From: Arthrobacter sp. StoSoilB5
GTDB taxonomy: Bacteria > Actinomycetota > Actinomycetes > Actinomycetales > Micrococcaceae
Assembly (NCBI RefSeq): GCF_019977235.1
Contig: NZ_AP024646.1
Location: 1,488,001-1,552,000, forward strand
Reading direction: 5' to 3'
Length of the DNA stretch: 64,000 nt
Made by a program: the position numbers and the translations under genes. The stretch's first letter is position 1, and the number at the start of each line of letters is the position of its first letter. Under the pieces are notes generated by a model. It saw only the letters and a list, made by a program, of their open reading frames with translations. It made no database searches and had not been told where the DNA came from. Shown piece by piece: positions 9,441 to 16,806 of the stretch.

Positions 9441-10598
9441 CTAGGCCCGCAGCCGGTACCCGCGCTTCACGACGGTTTCCACGAGCTTGCCGTCCGGAAG
9501 CGAAGAGCGGAGGCGGCTGACGGTCATGTCCAAGGCGTGCACGGAACCACGGAGGTCCAGGAGATCCGAGAGCGCTTCACGGGACAGCACGGCACCACCG
9601 GCGCCGAGCAGGGCCCGGAGCAGCAGGAGCGGGGCTGGCGCAAGATCAATCACTTCGCCATTGATCCGCAGGCAGCGCCCACGGAGTTCAATGGTGGCGC
9701 TCTTGGTTTCCAGGCGGCGCACGTGGTTCAAAGACAGGTGCTCCGTCACCAGGCGGATCAGTGCGCCCATGCGGTAGCGGTCGGGAATGAGTGGCGTCAG
9801 CCCGGCGTCGACCAGTGGCTGTGCGGTGACCGGCCCAACGGCGGCAACCGTCACAGGACCCTTCAGCGCCTCGATGAGCTGACGGTACAGGCCCATCTCG
9901 TGCGCGGTGCTCCACATTGCGTCCACTGCGGGAGCACTGGTGAAGGTCAGGACGTCAAGATTGCCGTTGCACACAGCCTCGATCAGGCGCGGCAGTTTGT
10001 CCTCGCCGTCGGGCTTAACCCAGCGGTACGGCGTCACGGTCAGCACGGTGGCGCCGGACATGCGGAGGCGCTCCAGCTGGCGAACATCGGTGTAGCCGTG
10101 CAGCTGCACGGCCACGGTCTTGCCGCGGACGCCTTCCGCCAGAAGCATGTCCACGAGTGTCGCCGTGGTTTCGTCACTGCTGATTCCGACGTCGGCAAGG
10201 CCGGCCGCCCGGACGGCACCGCGGGCCTTGGGCCCCCGAACGAACATGCGGCAGGCCGAGAGCGTTTCGAGGAGTTGCTCGCCAATACCGAACGAGTCCG
10301 CGGCCTCGCACCAGCGGCGCATGCCGTAGGCCGTGGTGGCGATGCAGATATCAGGCTTGGCGGCGATGATGGTGCGGGTGTCCTCGATGAGGACCATGTC
10401 CTCCTGCACGGGGGCGATCTTCAGGGCGGGGGCATGGAGCACGCTCGCACCGCGGCGTTCCAAGGCCTCGATGAGGTCCCTGGAACGGCGGTGCGAAGTA
10501 ACGCCGATGCGAAACCCGTCCAGTGGCGCGTCGGTAGCTTCTGAAACGTCCGTGGCGGTTGTGACGTCTTGGATTTCAAGGGCACGTGCAACAGTCAT
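9441..10598 (-). CDS. Uroporphyrinogen-III synthase fused to winged-helix DNA-binding domain
   Basis: A 385-residue protein from ATG 10598 (a TTG at 10619 is in frame). Residues about 20-260 match the HemD fold: FRIGVTSHRRSRDLIEALERRG, VRGPKARGAVRAAGL, VLTFTSAPAVDAMW, VAAVGPVTAQPLVDAGL. The last 100 residues (ATIELRGRCLRINGEVIDL, ALDMTVSRLRSSLPDG, VKRGYRLRA) are an OmpR-type winged helix. HemD closes the tetrapyrrole ring of uroporphyrinogen III; HemD-wHTH fusions such as Rv0260c of Mycobacterium tuberculosis lie near nitrate/nitrite genes. It is the third gene after nirB and cobA, 10 bp beyond cobA. It may act as a regulator rather than, or as well as, an enzyme. Confidence 0.85.
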   Translation of the reverse strand: MTVARALEIQDVTTATDVSEATDAPLDGFRIGVTSHRRSRDLIEALERRGASVLHAPALKIAPVQEDMVLIEDTRTIIAAKPDICIATTAYGMRRWCEAADSFGIGEQLLETLSACRMFVRGPKARGAVRAAGLADVGISSDETTATLVDMLLAEGVRGKTVAVQLHGYTDVRQLERLRMSGATVLTVTPYRWVKPDGEDKLPRLIEAVCNGNLDVLTFTSAPAVDAMWSTAHEMGLYRQLIEALKGPVTVAAVGPVTAQPLVDAGLTPLIPDRYRMGALIRLVTEHLSLNHVRRLETKSATIELRGRCLRINGEVIDLAPAPLLLLRALLGAGGAVLSREALSDLLDLRGSVHALDMTVSRLRSSLPDGKLVETVVKRGYRLRA

Positions 10599-10608
10599 TG
10601 ATTTACTT

Positions 10609-11643
10609 TCAGGCTTCAAGGAGCGAAGCCGCGAGTCGGCTCAGTTCAGCGGATGCTTCGGCATGATTACGGTTGGCTTCAGCCACCCGGACCACCTCGC
10701 CTATGACCAGCACGGCCGGGTTGCTGCAACCGGTGGCTGCCGTTTCGATCGTACCCAGATCGGCGATGGTGGTGCGCTGGCCCGGGCGGTAACCGCGCTC
10801 CACCACGGCCATCGGCATGTCGGCGTGCATGCCAGCGCGGCGCAGGCCGGCGGCAAGCTGCGGGAGGGTTCCGATGCCCATGAGAACCACAATCGTGCCG
10901 CCGAGTCCTGCAAGGTGCGTGTGTTCCTTCTCGGTCAGGGGCGCGTGTCCGGAAACCACCGTGAACATGTGGCTGACCTCGCGGTGCGTTACCGGAATTC
11001 CCGCTGCGGCAGGAACGGAGATAGCACTCGTGACGCCGGAGATCACGCGGACGGGAACGCCAGCGGCAACACAGGCGGCCACTTCTTCGCCGCCGCGGCC
11101 AAAGACGTACGGGTCGCCGCCCTTGAGCCGGACCACGTTCTTGCCCAAAAGTGCAGCTTCGACCATCAGTTTCTCGATGTCCCGCTGCGTGACCTTGTGG
11201 TGCCCGGGCTGCTTTCCAACGTCCACCAACTCGCCGGACGTCAGGTCAGCGAGCTCCTGGTAAGGAGCAAGGCGATCGTAAAACACGACGTCGGCATCCC
11301 GCAGGGCGTCCACGGCACCAACCGTGAGGAGATCCAAGGCGCCGGGGCCTCCGCCCACCAGGGTTACCTGGCCTTCAGCGCCGGGCGCAGGCTCAAAGGC
11401 AACCGGGATCCCGGCACCGCTGCAACGCTCCACCAATGGCTCCCAGCCGGCGTCGCCGTCGTCGACGACTGCTACCAGGAACGGACGCTCAGGGAGCGGT
11501 CCGTCGCCAGGTGCGCCAACGGGCGTGCTGAGGCGGAACACGTTGGCACCCGCACCCTGGTAGCGGCGCACCGCTTGGCGCGCGGCTTTTTCGGATCCGG
11601 TGACGAGGACGTCGCGGCCTGTGAGATCAATGGTGAGCTGCAT
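10609..11643 (-). CDS. cobA: Uroporphyrinogen-III C-methyltransferase (SUMT)
   Basis: A 344-residue protein. Residues about 95-330 are a complete SUMT: VTLVGGGPGALDLLTVGA, VVFYDRLAP, VRLKGGDPYVFGRGGEE, GVTSAISVPAAAGIPVTHR, GTIVVLMG. It adds methyl groups from SAM to uroporphyrinogen III to give precorrin-2, the siroheme precursor needed by NirB. The first 90 residues (DVLVTGSEKAARQAVRRYQG) look like a worn CysG-type Rossmann half without a clear GxGxxG, so precorrin-2 dehydrogenase activity is doubtful. It starts 8 bp after the nirB stop and is clearly in its operon. Confidence 0.92.
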   Translation of the reverse strand: MQLTIDLTGRDVLVTGSEKAARQAVRRYQGAGANVFRLSTPVGAPGDGPLPERPFLVAVVDDGDAGWEPLVERCSGAGIPVAFEPAPGAEGQVTLVGGGPGALDLLTVGAVDALRDADVVFYDRLAPYQELADLTSGELVDVGKQPGHHKVTQRDIEKLMVEAALLGKNVVRLKGGDPYVFGRGGEEVAACVAAGVPVRVISGVTSAISVPAAAGIPVTHREVSHMFTVVSGHAPLTEKEHTHLAGLGGTIVVLMGIGTLPQLAAGLRRAGMHADMPMAVVERGYRPGQRTTIADLGTIETAATGCSNPAVLVIGEVVRVAEANRNHAEASAELSRLAASLLEA

Positions 11644-11651
11644 GGGGACCC

Positions 11652-14297
11652 CTAATTCTCTGCGCCGACGGGTTCTGCGCCGACGGTTGCGCTGCGGACC
11701 GGGATGGTGGAGGCGATGAGCACGCCGCCCTTTTCTTCGTTCGTGGCGGGGCGGATCTGGCCGCGCTCCGGAACGAAGGAGATGGACTCGTCCTTCTGGT
11801 TGGGGGCGTTGACGAAGGAACGGAAACGACGGAGGCGCTCCGGGTCCTTCAGGGTCTCAGCCCACTCGTCCTCGTAGGTATCGATGTGCTTGGCCATGGC
11901 CGCTTCAAGCTCCTCGGCAATGCCAAGCGAGTCGTGGACCACTACCTCCTCAACGTGCTTGATGCCGCCGTCGAGTTCTTCCTGCCAACGCGCGGTGCGT
12001 TGCAGGCGGTCGGCGGTGCGGATGTAGTACATGAGGTAGCGGTCGATGTACTTCAGCAGTGTTTCGTCATCCAAGTCCTTGGCGAGCAGCTGTGCGTGTG
12101 CCGGCGTAGCTCCACCGTTGCCGCCGACGTACAGGTTCCAGCCATCAGCCGTGGCAATGACGCCGACGTCCTTGCCGCGGGCCTCGGCGCATTCGCGGGC
12201 ACAACCGGAAACACCCATCTTCAGCTTGTGCGGGCTGCGCAGGCCGCGATAGCGCAGTTCCAGGGCAATGGCCATGGCCACGGAATCCTGGACACCGAAA
12301 CGGCACCACGTGGATCCAACACAGGACTTCACGGTGCGCAGGCTCTTGCCGTAGGCCTGGCCGGACTCGAAGCCGGCGTCAACCAGTTCCTTCCAGATGT
12401 CCGGGAGCTGCTCGAGGCGGGCACCGAACATATCGATGCGCTGGCCACCGGTGATCTTGGTGTACAGGTTGTACTTTTCGGCGACCGCTGCGATGACGCC
12501 GAGACCCTTGGGGGTGATTTCGCCACCGGCGATGCGCGGAACTACTGAGTAGGTGCCGTCCTTCTGCATGTTCGCGAGGGCGCGGTCATTCGTGTCCTGC
12601 AGGGACCCTCGGCCGGCATCCAGGACGTAGGCGGAGTGCTGGCTGGCCAAGATGGAGGCGATGGTCGGCTTGCAGATATCGCAACCGGCACCCGTGCCGT
12701 ACTTGGCCATGATCTCCTCGAAGGAGGTAAGTTCCAGGACGCGGATAGCGTCGAACAGCTCCTGGCGGGACAGGCTGATGTGCTCGCACAGGGCCTTGGA
12801 AACCTCAATGCCGGACTTCTTCAGTTCGCCTTCAAGGAGCTTCTTCAGCATGGGGACGCAGGAACCACACTGGGTACCTGCACGGGTGCAACCCTTGAGC
12901 TCGCCGAGCTCCTGCACTGGAGCGTTGCCATCGCAGGCGCCGCAACCGTTGATGGTATCGCGAATGGTTCCGGCGGATACGTTGTTGCAAGAGCACAGGA
13001 TTGCATCGTCCGGCAGCTCGGTTTCCGGAGCCTCGCCTCCACCGGCAGCGCTCAGGAAGGCGCCGGGCTCGGCGGGCAGTTCGCGGCCCAGGAGCGGGCG
13101 CAGGCTCATGTACGGGGAAGCATCGCCGACGAAGATGCCGCCCAGGAGGGTCTTTGCATCGTCAGTGGTGACGATTTTCTGGTAAACGCCGCGGGCGGGG
13201 TCGGCATAGACGATTTCGAGGGAGTGCTCGGTCCGCGCGAAGGCATCACCGAAGCTCGCCACATCCACGCCGGACAACTTCAGCTTGGTGGCGGTATCGA
13301 AACCGGGGAAGGTTGCTTCGCCGCCGTGCAGGCGGTCGGCCACAATCTCGGCCATGGTGTTTGCCGGTGCAACGAGGCCCAAGCACATGCCCTCGAAGTT
13401 GGCCACTTCACCGATGGCCCAGATACCGTCCACCTCGGTGGCACAGAAATCGTTGATCACCACGCCGCCGCGCTGGCCCAGGCTGAACAGCTGCTCTTCG
13501 CCCTCAGCTGCGCGGAAGAGGTCGTCGCGTGGCTTCACACCGATAGCGACGATCACGAGGTCCGCATCAATGGTGCGGCCGTCTGCCATCAGGACTCCGG
13601 TGACCTGGCCGTCGTCGTCCGTCAGTACTTCGGACGGGAAGACGCCGCCGTGGACCTCGAAGCCCTTCGCCTCGATCAGGCGGCCAAGCGCCTGGCCGGC
13701 GCCTTCATCCAGCTGAGTGTTCATGAGCCACGGTGCACCGTTGATGACGATCGGCGTGGCACCCAGCTGCTCGGTGCCTGCGGCGGATTCAAGGCCCAGC
13801 AGGCCACCACCGATGGTGACAGCGTTAACCTTGCGGCCCAGTTTTTCGCGAAGCTCTGCAATGGCCTTGTTAATGGCCCAAACGTCCTCGAGCGTGCGGT
13901 ACACGTGGGTGTGCTCGGAACCAGGGATCGGGAGCCGGGCTGCATCCGAACCCGAGGCAACCACCAGGTGGTCGTATTCGTACTTGTTGCCGGCGGCAGT
14001 GAGGACACTCTTGGCGACGGAATCGATCTTGACTGCGCGCTCGCCGGTCTTCAGCGTCAGAGCCTCGTGCTCCCACATGGCAGCATCGCCCAGGGTGAGG
14101 TCTACGTCGGTTTCCGTCAGGGCCTTGCTCAACGCAACGCGGTCGTAGGGAAGGTGCGCCTCTTCGGTCAGCACCGTAACCTGCCAGCCTTCAAGACCGC
14201 GGTTGTACATGGCGTCGGCGAAACGGTGGGCCGCAGGGCCGCCTCCGACGACAACGATGCGGCGCGGGTTCTCTGTACTTGAAGTGTGTCCGGTCAC
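11652..14297 (-). CDS. nirB: NADH-dependent assimilatory nitrite reductase, large subunit
   Basis: An 881-residue protein. It opens with an FAD site (RIVVVGGGPAAHRFADAMY) and the NAD-binding GGGLLGLESAAG. Around residues 430-490 is a BFD-type [2Fe-2S] module (ILCSCNNVSAG, CTRAGTQCGSC). The C-terminal half is the siroheme/[4Fe-4S] domain, with CVGSTWC and GVSGCARECAE supplying the four cysteine ligands. It reduces nitrite to ammonia in the cytoplasm. The start is GTG at 14297 with AAAGG upstream. It leads the nirB-cobA-hemD operon; nirD lies divergently rather than downstream. A GlnR-type array lies 68-105 bp upstream of the start. Confidence 0.97.
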   Translation of the reverse strand: MTGHTSSTENPRRIVVVGGGPAAHRFADAMYNRGLEGWQVTVLTEEAHLPYDRVALSKALTETDVDLTLGDAAMWEHEALTLKTGERAVKIDSVAKSVLTAAGNKYEYDHLVVASGSDAARLPIPGSEHTHVYRTLEDVWAINKAIAELREKLGRKVNAVTIGGGLLGLESAAGTEQLGATPIVINGAPWLMNTQLDEGAGQALGRLIEAKGFEVHGGVFPSEVLTDDDGQVTGVLMADGRTIDADLVIVAIGVKPRDDLFRAAEGEEQLFSLGQRGGVVINDFCATEVDGIWAIGEVANFEGMCLGLVAPANTMAEIVADRLHGGEATFPGFDTATKLKLSGVDVASFGDAFARTEHSLEIVYADPARGVYQKIVTTDDAKTLLGGIFVGDASPYMSLRPLLGRELPAEPGAFLSAAGGGEAPETELPDDAILCSCNNVSAGTIRDTINGCGACDGNAPVQELGELKGCTRAGTQCGSCVPMLKKLLEGELKKSGIEVSKALCEHISLSRQELFDAIRVLELTSFEEIMAKYGTGAGCDICKPTIASILASQHSAYVLDAGRGSLQDTNDRALANMQKDGTYSVVPRIAGGEITPKGLGVIAAVAEKYNLYTKITGGQRIDMFGARLEQLPDIWKELVDAGFESGQAYGKSLRTVKSCVGSTWCRFGVQDSVAMAIALELRYRGLRSPHKLKMGVSGCARECAEARGKDVGVIATADGWNLYVGGNGGATPAHAQLLAKDLDDETLLKYIDRYLMYYIRTADRLQRTARWQEELDGGIKHVEEVVVHDSLGIAEELEAAMAKHIDTYEDEWAETLKDPERLRRFRSFVNAPNQKDESISFVPERGQIRPATNEEKGGVLIASTIPVRSATVGAEPVGAEN

Positions 14298-14364
14298 TGG
14301 TGGGCCTTTCGCAGATGTTGCAGACGGATCTCCGCAACTTGTGCTTTCAGCCTACGGACGGGCA

Positions 14365-14402
14365 GTTTCGCTTCAGTTTCCCTTTTGTTTCGTGATCTTA
14401 AC
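14365..14402 (-). promoter_or_regulatory. Candidate GlnR box array upstream of nirB
   Basis: On the minus strand there are four pentamers at exact 11-bp spacing: GTTAA (14402-14398), then GAAAC (14391-14387), GAAAC (14380-14376) and GAAAC (14369-14365), each separated by 6 bp. The actinobacterial GlnR consensus alternates GTnAC and GAAAC with 6-bp gaps, so this is close. It lies 68-105 bp upstream of nirB and about 180 bp upstream of nirD, so it could act on both. GlnR control of nirB is known in Streptomyces. The rest of 14298-14579 shows no other clear motif. Confidence 0.6.
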
Positions 14403-14579
14403 TTCTGCATCACGAACGCATTTCGCCGTGTGTGAGGTCTCTTTTACGCACCGGACACAAATGCGGACCCCCGATGAAACACCCGCGCCCTAGCTTTGAA
14501 GAGTGGCCGCAAGCGTGGCCCGGTCCGGGGGAGTGCAGGTGGAAATTGCCAGCGCCCGGACACAGTGAGAGGGGCTGAA

Positions 14580-14948
14580 ATGACCGTAATTCTGGACCGT
14601 GCCGACGAACTGACTACTGCCGCCGTTGGCGAATGGCACCGTGTGTGCCCGGTGGACGAACTCGAAGTGGCCTGGGGCGAAGCGGCACTCATCGATGGCC
14701 GGCAGGTAGCGCTGTTCCGCATCGCACCCGGCGAAGTCTTCGCAGTCGCACAGCAGGACCCGGCGACATTGGCCAACGTCATGGCCCGCGGCATCATCGG
14801 ATCCCGCGGAAGCCGGCCGACCATCGCGTCGCCGCTGCACAAAGAGGTCTACGACCTCGAAACCGGTGAGTGCTTCACCGACCCTGACCTCAAGCTCGCA
14901 ACCTTTGCCACCCGCCTTGTGGATGGCTTCATCGAGGTTGAACTCTAA
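14580..14948 (+). CDS. nirD: Nitrite reductase small subunit
   Basis: A 122-residue protein from ATG 14580, preceded by GAGAGGGG; the frame is open upstream but that extension has no ribosome site. The sequence (WHRVCPVDELEVAWGEAALIDGRQVALFRI, GSRGSRPTIASPLHKEVYDLETGECF) matches NirD, a Rieske-fold subunit that lacks the cluster ligands, and the usual CxH pairs are indeed absent. It partners NirB. Unusually it is transcribed divergently from nirB across a 282-bp regulatory region rather than following it. It is convergent with the phosphohexomutase, with 10 bp between stops. Confidence 0.92.
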   Translation: MTVILDRADELTTAAVGEWHRVCPVDELEVAWGEAALIDGRQVALFRIAPGEVFAVAQQDPATLANVMARGIIGSRGSRPTIASPLHKEVYDLETGECFTDPDLKLATFATRLVDGFIEVEL

Positions 14949-14958
14949 GAGCCTGCCT

Positions 14959-16704
14959 CTATAAGCCCAATGCCTCGCGGACATCCCCAAGGACTTCGTC
15001 CAGGGATGTCCGCGCTGCTTGGCGTGCAGCGGGAAGCTCCGCCGCGGACTCCACGGCCTGGATGACCTCCAGGTAGCATTTGAGCTTTGGTTCCGTGCCG
15101 CTGGGCCGGATGATCACGCGGCTCTGGTCCCGTGTGAGATACAAAAGCCCGTCCGTAGGCGGCAACGCTTCGCTGCCCTCGGCGAGGTCAGTGAAAACCT
15201 CGACGGCGGACCCTCCAAACGCTTCAGGCGGGTTGACCCGCAAGCGGTTCATCATGGCATCCAGGAGCCCCAGATCAGCCACCCGGATGCTCAACTGGTC
15301 ACTCGCATGAAGCCCGTGCACCAGGTAGAGCTCATCCAGGGTGTCGAAGATCGTCTTGCCCCCGGCCTTTGCGGTTGCCGCCAATTCCGCGATCAGCACT
15401 GCCGCTGAGATGCCGTCCTTGTCCCGGACCAGGTCCGGCGCCACGCAATAACCCAAGGCTTCCTCGTACCCGTAGGTGAGGCCCCGTACCCGCGAAATCC
15501 ACTTGAAGCCCGTGAGAGTTTCCTCGTGGGCATACCCCGCAGTAGCCGCGATCCGGGACAACAGCCGGGAGGAAACGATCGAGTTGGCGAAGACGCCTGC
15601 CCTGGGTTCTTCGCCTGCGCCTGCGGCCATGCGGGCAACGATATGAGCGCCCAGCAGCGCACCCACTTCGTCGCCACGCAGCATCCGCCACGCCCCCGTA
15701 GCGGGGTCCAAAGCAGCGACGGCCGCCCGATCGGCGTCGGGGTCGTTCGCCAAAACAATGTCCGCGCCCAAGCTGCCGGCAGCCTCCAACGCCAGGTCCA
15801 GTGCGCCGGGCTCTTCCGGGTTGGGGAACGCGACCGTGGGGAAATCCGGGTCCGGCTCGGCCTGTTCCGCCACAAGCGTGACGTCCGCGAAACCGGCTGC
15901 GTTCAGGACAGCCACCGCAGTCTCACCGCCCACGCCGTGCATGGGTGTCAGGACGATCTTCAGGTCCCGGGCGGGGAAGTGCTCTGCATCCACCAGGCCT
16001 GCCATGGCGGCTTGGTAGTCAGTGGCGATGGAGGTGGGCAGTACAGTCCAGCCGTCTTCTGCAAGCGTGATCGACTCCAACGCGCCCACGGACTCGATCT
16101 TCGCCGCAATCTGCGCATCGTACGGGGCCACGATCTGCGAACCCCTGCCACTCTCGTTCACGGCGTGCCGCCCAAGATAAACCTTGTAGCCGTTGTCCTG
16201 CGGCGGATTATGGCTGGCAGTGACCATGACGCCGCCATCGCAATCCAGCGCCCTGACCGCATAGGCGAGCAACGGCGTCGGGAGTGCGGCGGGCATCAGG
16301 AAGGTTTCGATCCCGGCGGCGGTGAAGATGGCGGCCGTCTCTTCCGCGAAAATGTCCGAGTTGTACCTGGCGTCAAAGCCCACGACGGCGCGTGGCCGGG
16401 TACCCGGCGCAACTGCGGCCACGGTTTCATTCAGGAAGTCCGCCAAGCCCGCCGCTGCCCGCCGCACCACCACCCTGTTCATCCGGTTGGGGCCGGGGCC
16501 GAGAGCCGCACGAAGGCCGGCGGTGCCAAACTGCAGGGTGCCGTTGAAGCTGTCGCCCAGTTCCTGGACTGCTCCCGCATCACCGCTGCTGGCGAGGTCG
16601 GTGAGCTCAAGAAGGGCAGCCGACGTCGCCGGGTCGGGGTCGTGGGAAGCCCAATCGCGGGCGTCGGTGATCAGCTGGTTAAAGTCGGCATCGCTTGATG
16701 TCAT
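14959..16704 (-). CDS. Phosphohexomutase (phosphoglucomutase/phosphomannomutase family)
   Basis: About 581 residues from ATG 16704; a GTG at 16731 is in frame and cannot be excluded. FGTAGLRAALGPGPNRMN is the N-terminal substrate region. VMVTASHNPPQDNGYKVYL carries the phosphoserine of the active site. LANDPDADRAAVAA is the metal-binding DxDxD/R loop, GFKWIS the sugar-specificity loop, and RPSGTEPKLKCYLE the C-terminal phosphate-binding loop. It interconverts hexose 1- and 6-phosphates. The length and neighbouring pnp/lpdA genes match M. tuberculosis PmmB (Rv3308), but phosphoglucomutase activity is equally plausible. Levanase lies just upstream, separated by an inverted repeat. Confidence 0.9.
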   Translation of the reverse strand: MTSSDADFNQLITDARDWASHDPDPATSAALLELTDLASSGDAGAVQELGDSFNGTLQFGTAGLRAALGPGPNRMNRVVVRRAAAGLADFLNETVAAVAPGTRPRAVVGFDARYNSDIFAEETAAIFTAAGIETFLMPAALPTPLLAYAVRALDCDGGVMVTASHNPPQDNGYKVYLGRHAVNESGRGSQIVAPYDAQIAAKIESVGALESITLAEDGWTVLPTSIATDYQAAMAGLVDAEHFPARDLKIVLTPMHGVGGETAVAVLNAAGFADVTLVAEQAEPDPDFPTVAFPNPEEPGALDLALEAAGSLGADIVLANDPDADRAAVAALDPATGAWRMLRGDEVGALLGAHIVARMAAGAGEEPRAGVFANSIVSSRLLSRIAATAGYAHEETLTGFKWISRVRGLTYGYEEALGYCVAPDLVRDKDGISAAVLIAELAATAKAGGKTIFDTLDELYLVHGLHASDQLSIRVADLGLLDAMMNRLRVNPPEAFGGSAVEVFTDLAEGSEALPPTDGLLYLTRDQSRVIIRPSGTEPKLKCYLEVIQAVESAAELPAARQAARTSLDEVLGDVREALGL

Positions 16705-16735
16705 AGGGACAAAACTATCCTCATTGCCCACGTCA

Positions 16736-16806
16736 AAGGCAACGCGGGGTCAGATCTGGCCAATAAATCTGGTCGCAATGAGCCGTATCTGACCCCTCGT
16801 TGCCTT
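16736..16806. repeat. Imperfect inverted repeat (REP/MITE-like) between levanase and the hexomutase
   Basis: Two 20-bp arms, 16736-16755 and 16787-16806, are complementary with one mismatch and contain GGGGTCAGAT and ATCTGACCCC. The 31-bp centre has a short direct repeat (ATCTGGCC, ATCTGGTC). The second arm runs into the levanase stop codon. In RNA it would form a long hairpin that could end or attenuate levanase transcription. The flush GGGGTCAGAT ends also suit a small non-autonomous element. Confidence 0.7.

Noticed and set aside
11886-14282. Long plus-strand open frames opposite nirB
   Set aside because: They are shadows typical of GC-rich coding DNA; nirB motifs are unambiguous on the minus strand.
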